Positions 1 through 8,000 of a DNA stretch of 22,161 nucleotides are shown piece by piece. How positions within the stretch are numbered: the stretch's first letter is position 1; the number at the start of each line of letters is the position of its first letter. Both the position numbers and the translations under genes were made by a program. Below the pieces are notes generated by a model, which was given only the letters and a program-made list of their open reading frames with translations, did no database searches and was not told the DNA's origin. The stretch is from an uncultured Prevotella sp. (lineage in GTDB: Bacteria > Bacteroidota > Bacteroidia > Bacteroidales > Bacteroidaceae): assembly GCA_900557405.1 (NCBI GenBank), contig USSF01000039.1, forward strand, positions 1-22,161. The letters run 5' to 3'.

Positions 1-95
1 AACAATGCTATCTGGCTCTCAGCTGAACCAGTATCAGAGTTAGACTTTCCGTACTGTCCAAAGATCTCTTGTTTTTTAGCTTGATCTAAATACAT
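1..95 (-). CDS. rpsO: Ribosomal protein S15, N-terminal part (cut by left edge)
   Basis: The minus strand from the ATG at 95 to the edge reads 31 codons beginning MYLDQAKKQEIFGQYGKS, followed by NSDTGSAESQIAL. This matches the conserved N-terminus of S15, including the DTGSAE-Q motif. S15 is a primary binding protein of the 30S central domain that contacts 16S rRNA helices 20-22 and helps assemble the platform. The full protein is about 89 aa, so roughly two thirds lie outside the window. The ORF is too short for an ordinary ORF caller here but the family match is clear. A consensus promoter lies 47 bases upstream. No Shine-Dalgarno is obvious in the AT-rich leader, as is usual in this phylum. 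Confidence 0.9.
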   Translation of the reverse strand, partial: MYLDQAKKQEIFGQYGKSNSDTGSAESQIAL

Positions 96-141
96 TGTTT
101 TGTTTTGTTAAATTTATTATTGTTTTTGCTTAAAGCGGCTG

Positions 142-172
142 CAAAGGTATGAATATTTTCCCGATTTTCAAA
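142..172 (-). promoter_or_regulatory. rpsO promoter, full Bacteroidetes consensus
   Basis: On the minus strand TTTG (172-169) is followed after 19 bases by TACCTTTG (149-142), an exact match to the TTTG / TAnnTTTG pattern read by the primary sigma factor of Bacteroidetes. Transcription should start near 135, giving a leader of about 40 bases before the rpsO ATG at 95. The -33 element lies 60 bases past the stop codon of the giant gene upstream. I see no hairpin between them, so some readthrough from that gene into rpsO is possible. The rest of 96-231 is AT-rich and holds nothing else I can name. Confidence 0.8.
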
Positions 173-231
173 TTCTTTACGCCAAATACTTTCTGTTTTT
201 AATTTTCTTTTACATTATATCTTTGTTTTCC

Positions 232-3200
232 TTACTTCTGTATCTTCACCGCGAGGCGTGTGCCGTCGGTGAGGACAGCCTTCACGATGTATACTCCCGA
301 CGGGAGGGATACTGGGATGAGGGTGCGCGGGGCGGATGCTGAGGCTGTAGCCACGAGTGAGCCGGACATGGTGGTGATGCTTACCGCTGCCGTTTCGCCC
401 TGGGCGAGAGGAAGGGTCACTTCCACGTTGCCTGCCGCATTGAAGCGTGCCTGCAGACGGTTGCCGCCGTCGCCCGTGATGGCCGTTAAGGCGCTGGTCT
501 TGTGCTCATACGGTACGTACATACCGATCATGCACGAAGGGTATTCTTCGAACATCACGGTGCCCATTAGTCGTGTCTCGCCTGTGGCAGGGGTTATCTC
601 GTAGAGTTCTCCGGCAGTCTCCTTGCCGTCGTGTACCCAGAACATACGTCCCGTATTGTGGTCGTAAGCCATGGTCTGCAGATACAGGATGTCCTTCACG
701 CCGGTGTTGCCCACCACTGTTTCGGCACCCGTCAGCTTGTCGATGGTGTAGAGGTTGCCGTCCTCGGCGATGCCGTAGAGTGTTCCCTCGGTGCTGCATG
801 CAAGGGCGTGGTATGGTTTCTCCATCGGGAACAGCTTGTCGCAGGTGCCGTCGGTGAGATCCACGGTGAGCAGGCACACTCCGCCGTCCATTATTCCGAG
901 GGCATACATCTTCGATGAGGCATAGTCGTATGCCATGTCCATCACGTATGTCGTGGTGGCTACGGCTTTCAGCGGTGCCCATGTTGCCGGGTCAAGCTCC
1001 ACGAATTCGCCCGGCACGTTGTTGTATGTCGCCGTGAATCCGTAGATTCTGCCGTTGAGATATTCTGCAGCGTTGATGAGATAGTTGTTCGGCGTTATCT
1101 CCTTCACGTATTCCGCAGCTTCTGGCACGTTGGAATGGATGTTGAAGAGACCGGCGTCGCCGTATGCGTCCCAGCGGAAGGCATGGAGATACACGTCCTT
1201 GACATTAGGCAGATACATGGATGCAGCGTCGTTGTCGACCATCCCGTCGCCTTCGAGCATGGTGTATGCATCTATATTATAATAGGTGTCGGGCTTCAGG
1301 GTGGCGGTGCCTAATTCCACTTCGGCTGTCTCGCCCTTCTGGATATTGCCCGTGAAGGTGGTGTTGAGAGTGGTCTTCTCGTCTATCTTCACGCATACCG
1401 GAACGGATGTAAGCGGCATTTCGCCGTAGTTCTTGATGCTCACGCGCACGCTGACTGTCGTCTGCTCGTCGATTGCCTTCACCGGCGAGAGGATTGCCAC
1501 GACGCCAGCGTCATAGTTGACCGCCCTTGTCACGGTGTCCGACAGAGCTGCCATAGACTCCTTCTCGGGGGCGTAGACGGCCTTGATGAGATACTGGTAC
1601 TTGCCCGACTCGGTGAATTTCCACTTGCTGTCGGTGTAGCTGAGCGTTCCGGCAGGAATGTCCTTCTCTATCAGTTCCGCTTCCTTGGTGCCCGGAGTCT
1701 CCTTGCGGTATATGCTGTAGGTGTATGCCGGCAGCTGCACGGCAGGTTTCCCGTATGTGCCGTCGGTACAGCCCGGGATGTCTACGTATGCCGAGATGTT
1801 CCATGCGTAGTAGCCGTTATACGAGTATGACACGTCGCTCCACTTCACGTTGTTCTTGCCTTCGATTGACGACTTTGCCGGTCCGTGGCCTATGGCTGCA
1901 TCCGAGGATCCCACCACGTGGATTGCCACGAGATAGTCCTCGCCCTTGCGTATCTCCACCGGAGTGTCGCTGAAGTCCACTTCTGCCCATCCGCCCTCGG
2001 CGGTCACCTTGTCGGTAATCTCCTTCGAGAATATCGTGGTGTGGCTTTTGCGCGTGCCGCGCAGTATCTCAGCATAGAAGTTGCCCGTCGTGCCCTTGAG
2101 ATAAGCTTTCATCTTTGTGAAGCTCATGCCCGGCATCGTGGCTTCCGTGAGGTCTTCTGCCGTGAAGGCGTGCGCCACGTAGAAGTCATCCTTTGAGTAG
2201 TATTCCAAACTTGTGCCGTCGTTTTCCATCGAATTGCCCAACACGGTCCAGAGCCTTTCGCCTGTCCTTGCCTCCGGAGCCTGCCATGAGAGGAGCATCG
2301 TCTTGCCGTCGTCGCCCAATTTGGCCGCGAGATCGAACGGCGGGATGAGACTGCGCTGTAGCGTGAAGTCGGCATCGCCCTTGGCGGCAGCTGCCGTTAT
2401 CTCTATCCGGCTGTTGTCGAAGAGCGGATAGGAGGCTGTGAGCGTATAGTCCTTGCCCTCATACAGGGTGATGGTGTAGTTGCCGTCAGCATCGGTGGAG
2501 GCGGTGTTCTCGCTGTAGCCCGAAGCGCTCACCGTCACATCCTTCGCCTTGTCCACTCCCTCCAGGGAAACCTTTCCGGAGATGCTTACGGTTGCCATCT
2601 CGGTGAGCTGGAAGTTTTCCGTCTGCTTCCCTTCGTCGGCAACGGCGAGTGTAGCGGTGTAGTCCACGTATCCCACTGCCGATACCTTCACCTCATAAGA
2701 GCCCGTCTTCACGAGTCCGAGACTGTACTGTCCGTTCTCGTCGGTGACAGTAGTGATGTTGAGGGCCGGAATCTCTATCCTTGCACCCTTCACCTTGGCT
2801 CCCGTGGTCTTGTTTGTCACGGTTCCGCCTACTGTTGCCACGCCCTTCGCCTTGAGGATGAAGCGCACGGACGGCAGGGCGGTCAGCTTGTCGCCCATGG
2901 TAGGAGCGAGCGTTGCGATGTCGAAGTCGGAGCTGTATGATGTGGTGAGGCGCGACCTTACGGCGTTGCCCTGCAGTACCTCCACGTAGAAGCGGTCGAA
3001 ATACGTGCCCGAACCTATGCTTGGCTGCATCATTGCGAGCATCACGAGGTTCTTGCCCTTATATTGGAACGGTGTGGCGAGATGCAGCGGGATATCGTTG
3101 TCGCCCTGCAGGAATGTTATCTTCCCGTCATATACAAGCGTCATGTCGGTTGCCGGAATCCAGTTCTCCGAGAGGTCTTCCTTCTCGGTCTCCACCAGCC

Positions 3201-4578
3201 AAATCTTCACGTCCTTCTCCAGCTTTTCGCTCCTGAAGGAGTTCTTCAACACGATGTCGCTGATGTTTCCGTAGGCAAACTTGAAGTCGGATGCGAGGAA
3301 GATGCTCTGGCTCACGGCCACCTTGGAGGTGACGTCAAGCGGAAGCTTCGGATTGCCGTTGTTCATGCAGGCGTTCGGTGCCACGTTCACGTCGGTCAGC
3401 GAAGCGTCGTATGCTATGGCTTCACCGCTCTTGGTGGTGGCTCCCGTGCCGACGGCATTCTTCGGGGTGATGTTGTATGATATGAGCACTCCTCTTTCCG
3501 GAGTGTCCTCGTATTCCAGTGCAGAGAGGTTCTCGGCGAGCAATACCTCGCCGTCGGCGGTGTTGCGCGAAATCTTGTAAGTGATGTTCGTCGGGTTGAT
3601 GTATCCCTTGTTGGCACCCTTCTTCGGTGCTTCCCACTTTATTGTGTTCTTCCCGTCGGCATAGGTTATCTTCACGGTGGCGATTGCCTCGGGGATGTCC
3701 TCGCCGATGTATGCCGTCTTGGATACGGGCAGCGACTGTCCTTCGGCCGTCTTGGCGATGATGGAGTATTTGTGGGTACCCGTGGTCACGCTGTTGTCGG
3801 TGTATGTCGATTTCTCGCCCGGGGTGAGTCCTTCGCTGATGGTCTGTATGAGATGTGCGTCGCGGTAAATGCCCACGGCGAGCCCTTCGGTGATGGTCTC
3901 GCCGGCGCCGTTCTTGGCTGGGTTCGTCCATGCCAGAGCAGCCGAGAGTGCGCCCTCAGCACCAGGAGTGACGCTCATGCCTGAAACGGCCTTCGGTCCC
4001 TTCATGTTCATTACCTTCACGTCGTCTATGCCCAGGGCGTAGGTGTCGTTGCCCGTGTGGCGGAAGGCGATGTATATCTCCTTGCCGGCATATTCGGTGA
4101 GCGATAGTTCGGTGGACTGCAGCGTTACGCCGTCGTAGCCGTTATCCACGGTGATGTCTTTCACAACCTTGAAGTCGGCAGTCGACGTTCCCGTCTCGGA
4201 AACGAGCACCTGCAGCTTCTCCACGGCCTCGTTGTCCTCGGCGCAATACTTGAACGACAGCTTGAAGGCGGCGTTCGTCACGCTTATCTTCGGCGTCACC
4301 AGGTAGTTGTCCTGTGCGCCGTACGGACTGTTGTTCTCTGGATTCACGGTGTATGAGATGGCGATTTTCTCTCCGGAAAGAGTCGCCTTGCCCTTTCCTG
4401 CCACCGTCCAGCAATGTCCGTCGCCGTCGTTGTCGATTGTTGTCCACCCGTCTGGAGGGAAGGTCTCCCCCTCAAACCCTTCGTTGACCAAATAGGTCTG
4501 TCCGTATGCCGACCCCGTTCCTATTATAAATAATAAGGTGAGCAATGCGGATGTCAAAAGTCTACATTTCTTCATCAT
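232..4578 (-). CDS. Giant secreted adhesin-like protein with propeller-like domain and T9SS tail
   Basis: A predicted cell-surface or secreted multidomain protein of 1448 aa; substrate or partner unknown. Domains, numbered from the ATG at 4578: signal peptide (1-26, MMKKCRLLTSALL and on); cleaved-adhesin/choice-of-anchor-J domain (about 29-190, with GWTTIDNDGDGH and NYLVTPKISV as in HagA/gingipain adhesin modules); two fibronectin III units (195-390); a beta-sandwich module (400-575); two carboxypeptidase-regulatory-like domains (582-740); a fibronectin III domain split by a second beta-sandwich (747-1016); a CARDB-like domain (1020-1125); propeller-like repeats (1130-1357); T9SS type A-like tail (1378-1448, ending LAVKIQK). 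An in-frame ATG at 4638 would add 20 residues, but the likely -7 box at 4618-4625 lies inside that extension, so 4578 or 4575 is the better start. Function is inferred from architecture only; the domain limits are approximate. Confidence 0.85.
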   Translation of the reverse strand: MMKKCRLLTSALLTLLFIIGTGSAYGQTYLVNEGFEGETFPPDGWTTIDNDGDGHCWTVAGKGKATLSGEKIAISYTVNPENNSPYGAQDNYLVTPKISVTNAAFKLSFKYCAEDNEAVEKLQVLVSETGTSTADFKVVKDITVDNGYDGVTLQSTELSLTEYAGKEIYIAFRHTGNDTYALGIDDVKVMNMKGPKAVSGMSVTPGAEGALSAALAWTNPAKNGAGETITEGLAVGIYRDAHLIQTISEGLTPGEKSTYTDNSVTTGTHKYSIIAKTAEGQSLPVSKTAYIGEDIPEAIATVKITYADGKNTIKWEAPKKGANKGYINPTNITYKISRNTADGEVLLAENLSALEYEDTPERGVLISYNITPKNAVGTGATTKSGEAIAYDASLTDVNVAPNACMNNGNPKLPLDVTSKVAVSQSIFLASDFKFAYGNISDIVLKNSFRSEKLEKDVKIWLVETEKEDLSENWIPATDMTLVYDGKITFLQGDNDIPLHLATPFQYKGKNLVMLAMMQPSIGSGTYFDRFYVEVLQGNAVRSRLTTSYSSDFDIATLAPTMGDKLTALPSVRFILKAKGVATVGGTVTNKTTGAKVKGARIEIPALNITTVTDENGQYSLGLVKTGSYEVKVSAVGYVDYTATLAVADEGKQTENFQLTEMATVSISGKVSLEGVDKAKDVTVSASGYSENTASTDADGNYTITLYEGKDYTLTASYPLFDNSRIEITAAAAKGDADFTLQRSLIPPFDLAAKLGDDGKTMLLSWQAPEARTGERLWTVLGNSMENDGTSLEYYSKDDFYVAHAFTAEDLTEATMPGMSFTKMKAYLKGTTGNFYAEILRGTRKSHTTIFSKEITDKVTAEGGWAEVDFSDTPVEIRKGEDYLVAIHVVGSSDAAIGHGPAKSSIEGKNNVKWSDVSYSYNGYYAWNISAYVDIPGCTDGTYGKPAVQLPAYTYSIYRKETPGTKEAELIEKDIPAGTLSYTDSKWKFTESGKYQYLIKAVYAPEKESMAALSDTVTRAVNYDAGVVAILSPVKAIDEQTTVSVRVSIKNYGEMPLTSVPVCVKIDEKTTLNTTFTGNIQKGETAEVELGTATLKPDTYYNIDAYTMLEGDGMVDNDAASMYLPNVKDVYLHAFRWDAYGDAGLFNIHSNVPEAAEYVKEITPNNYLINAAEYLNGRIYGFTATYNNVPGEFVELDPATWAPLKAVATTTYVMDMAYDYASSKMYALGIMDGGVCLLTVDLTDGTCDKLFPMEKPYHALACSTEGTLYGIAEDGNLYTIDKLTGAETVVGNTGVKDILYLQTMAYDHNTGRMFWVHDGKETAGELYEITPATGETRLMGTVMFEEYPSCMIGMYVPYEHKTSALTAITGDGGNRLQARFNAAGNVEVTLPLAQGETAAVSITTMSGSLVATASASAPRTLIPVSLPSGVYIVKAVLTDGTRLAVKIQK

Positions 4579-4617
4579 ACGCAGAAAATTATTAAAGTAA
4601 ACAGTGCTTTTCGCCGA

Positions 4618-4625
4618 CAAATATA
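4618..4625 (-). promoter_or_regulatory. Likely -7 box of the gene ending at 232
   Basis: TATATTTG on the minus strand matches TAnnTTTG. It would start transcription near 4611 and give a leader of about 33 bases to the ATG at 4578. No good TTTG is seen at the -33 position, so this rests on one element. The same octamer occurs before the next two giant genes, which supports it. It decides the start codon of this gene. Confidence 0.5.
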
Positions 4626-4698
4626 AGAATTTTTCCAATATGTATGTAGTTTTTTGCCTTTTTTATTCTTTATGTCGTGATATTTTCCTCCAATCATT

Positions 4699-4756
4699 GC
4701 ATTTTGCCAATCGTGGAGTGCAAAATGCTTCATGGAATAAAAGTATTGCTTTTATT
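4699..4756. repeat. Two adjacent inverted repeats
   Basis: GCATTTTGC (4699-4707) pairs perfectly with GCAAAATGC (4720-4728) around a 12-base loop. Seven bases further, AATAAAAG (4736-4743) pairs perfectly with CTTTTATT (4749-4756) around a 5-base loop. They lie about 75-140 bases upstream of the -7 box of the gene ending at 232, and about 135 bases past the terminator of the previous gene. They could be operators for that promoter or decayed terminators; neither is followed by a clear T-run on the minus strand. Confidence 0.5.
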
Positions 4757-4889
4757 GTATGGTGATTGATGGAGGGCAGGCTTTAACCCAGATCAATCAT
4801 TAGGGGTACTTGGATTTTGTCTTTTGGAAGAGTGGATTTTGTCTGGCTTTTAATGAGTAATAGCGAGCTGTTGCGAATTAAAAACAGGC

Positions 4890-4950
4890 AAAAAACATCC
4901 GGCAAACGGTGCGTCGATGCTCTCTTGCATCTCAGCCCGTCCGCCGGATG
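4890..4950 (-). terminator. Intrinsic terminator of the giant gene at 5052-9566
   Basis: On the minus strand a three-tier hairpin forms: CATCCGGC (4896-4903) with GCCGGATG (4943-4950), ACGG (4906-4909) with CCGT (4937-4940), and GATGC (4916-4920) with GCATC (4927-4931), closed by a 6-base loop. The A-run at 4890-4895 gives six U in the minus-strand transcript right after the stem. It sits about 100 bases past the stop codon at 5052. Confidence 0.85.
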
Positions 4951-5051
4951 AACCTTTTCATTTAGCTTGAAGATATTCCGAAATATCCTTTCTGATATTG
5001 TGAGTCAATCTTTATGCGATGATGAGGTCGGTCTTCCTGCTTGTTGGAATA

Positions 5052-8000
5052 CTATTTCTTGATATTCACCACGTTGCCGGTAGCCTTGTCCTTGATGACA
5101 TACTGCTGTCCGGTTGGCAGAATGCTGAACACGCCCTTGCCCTCGGCCACGAACTTGCCGTCCACGGTGTATACCTTGATGTCGGCATTCTCCAGTCCGC
5201 TTGCTATCTGCACTCCGTTGATGTCCGTCGACATGAGCGTCACCTTGTTGGATGCCGCCGATTCGCCGTGGCTGTAGACCACCGTGACGAAGTATGTATG
5301 CTCAGCCACCGGAATCTGCTCGATGTCGGTGTAGCTGGTCTTCGAGGCGTCAACCTTTGCCACGAACTTGTCGTCGCGGTATATGTTGTAGGCAAGCGGT
5401 GTGGCGTCGTAGTTCTTCACGCCGATATACGTGATGTCGTCGAGCATGAACATGAACTTGTCGTTTGACACGCAGCGGATGGCGAAATACTTAGCGCCTT
5501 CGGGCAGGTCTACGCTGACCTCAGTCCATTGTGCCTGCGGAGCCTCCCTCACGTCGCCTATGCGCTGGAACGACTTGATGTCCTTGTCGGTCGATGAGTA
5601 GAGCACCTCATAGTTCTCCATTCCGTAGTTGCTCGATTCTGTCTTCACCCAGAACGAGATGGTCTGTGCCGTTCCCGGCAGCTCAGGCGAAATCAGCCAG
5701 TCGTCGTTCGCCTTCTGGTATGCGCTGAAGCTTGCGAGATACTGTTTTCCGGTGTGTGGTGCGAGCATGTCAGCCTGCTGTGCTTCGGCATCCCAGTCGG
5801 TTGCCGTCGGGTTGAACACGATGTATGCGAACGGCTGTCCGTTGTTGGGGAATGTCGCTCCGCCGCCGAATCCGTAAGTCTGTGCCTTGTCGCCGTCGTA
5901 GAGAGTCCATGGCGAGAGAGCCTGGTATGTGAACGGATCGTATTTCTCGAAGCTTTCGGTCACAGGTGCACCGTCGGCAATTTCCTCTGGGGCTGTCCAT
6001 GAGAGTTTCACGCCCTCGCCCTCAACGGCCACTGCCGCAAGGTCGTTCACCGGAGTTCCGTCCACCGGCTCCACCGTGATGGTCTTCACGGCTGTGTTGT
6101 CTGCCTGGTTGCCGTCCTTGTCGAATACCACTTCACCCTTGAGTTCGGCGGTCTCCGATGCCATGTTGGCTTTCCATGAGAAGCGCACGATGCCGCTCAT
6201 TCCGGCATTGAGCACGAGGTTAGACTTGGTGTCCACGAGCGTCTTCCCGTCGTAGAGCTTCACCGTGAACTTCTCCGCATTGTTTGCGCCGATGTTGTCC
6301 ACGAACACGTCTACCGTGTTGTCGGCACCCGCCGTGACGGTTTCCGGAGCGATGAGCTTGGCAGTGAGGTCGTAGTCCTTCTGGTCAATCACCTTGATGG
6401 CATCCAATACGAGCGGCATCTCGAGTTCGCTGCTCGTCAGCTTTATCTTCGGAACCACGTATTCCTCGTTCTTGAACTGCGATAGGTCTATCGTCATCCT
6501 CTGCCATCCCTTGCTCACATTGTCAGTCTTGAAGTTTACGCTCTGCATCACCTGGTCCACCGCCTGCGGAGCCTTGTCCACTGCGGCATCAATCTGCAGG
6601 TTGTAGCCCGGCAGACAGAGGTAATGGAACATGAATACTGGTCTTGTGGTTCCGGCGAGGGAAATCTTAGGCAGGTTCACCCATGCGTAGTCACCCTTCG
6701 CCTTGGGAGCGAAATAGAGACAGCCGTTGTCCTGGTCGGCGGAGAGGTCGCTGGCGAGGCTCACGCCGTTTTCGCCGTTGCGCTCTGTCCAGAGATACAC
6801 CGATTCCAGTTCTGCATTAGGGAATGACTCCATGAACGGCATTGCCACCGGTGCGCCCTTCACCATGAGGTTTGACGGCACCGGAGTGCTCTCGCCGCCG
6901 GCGGAGATCGCGCCGATGTAATAATAGAGCAGCGACGGTTCGCCGGCCGACGGGTCTACGTCGTCGAATGTGACGGATGTGGATGTGAGACCTTTCAGAT
7001 AGTAATTCAGATAGCCGTCATTCACCGTATATATATTATAGGTGAGCTTGTCCGGATTCATGTATTCGCCGTTTGCTCCTGCGAGCGGTGCCTTCCAACT
7101 GCCGGTCACCTTGGTTATCTTGTCGGCAATCTTGAAGTCGGTAGGCTTGTCGGGCACATCCTCACCCACGAAAGCAGAAGCCTCGGCGAGCTTGCCGTAG
7201 CCGTTCTCGTCAAATACGGTCACCACGTAGGTGTTCGTTCCGTTCGGACAGGTCTTGTCCACTACCGACTGTGCGCTGCCCGGGGCTGGGTTGTCGATGG
7301 TGGCGATGAGTGTTCCGTCTCGCTTCACCACGGCTTTCTTTATCGCCGTGAGCGCCTGTCCGTTCACTCTCTTCGTCGGGCACTTGAAGCTGATTCTCGC
7401 CTTCAGTTCGCCTTCGTTGGCGGCCTTCACCACGAGGTCGGTCACAGCCTCGGGAGCCGTTTCGTCCATCACCTGGTCGATGCCGATGCTTCCGATGTAT
7501 ATGCAGAACATGTTGGCATCGCTCACGGCATGCACGCCGAAGCGGTATACGCCGTCATGTTCAATCTTTACGGTGCGTGTTATGAGCGAGTCCTCCATCG
7601 ATGTGATGTGGATGGAGTCGGACATCGACTTGAATGTCGTGACGTCGGTGCTCTCGCCGTATCCGAGCATTATCTTCTCGCGGTATTTTTCGATTCCCTT
7701 CTTTGCCGTGATGGAGAAGGTGTAGTCCTGTCCGCCCTTGAGCTTCACCGGCGGCGTGAGGAGCCAGTCGTCGGCCTTGTTGTAGAAGTTGTATACGTAC
7801 TTGGCGTATTTTCCTTCCCTTTTCCATGTGTTTGGATCAGCATTCACATTCACCACCTCGCAGATGTCAAACTTCTGTGCGGTGGAGAAATCCTGTGAGT
7901 ATGGAGCCTCCATCGGATTGCCCACTACCACCTTGTTGGATATGCGTCCCTTACCCATCATGTCGCCGTTGTATGCAAACACGGCGTAGGTGTAGGCTGC

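Larger units (their letters stand above)
4626..5051. other. Intergenic region between two giant minus-strand genes
   Basis: These 426 bases carry no convincing gene. They contain the terminator of the upstream giant gene (4890-4950), two back-to-back inverted repeats (4699-4756), a looser 8-base dyad (TGATTGAT 4763-4770 with ATCAATCA 4792-4799), and a 12-base direct repeat TGGATTTTGTCT at 4811 and 4833. The stretch 4951-5051 between the terminator and the stop codon holds only a small 6-base-pair hairpin near 4971-4986. Confidence 0.7.
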
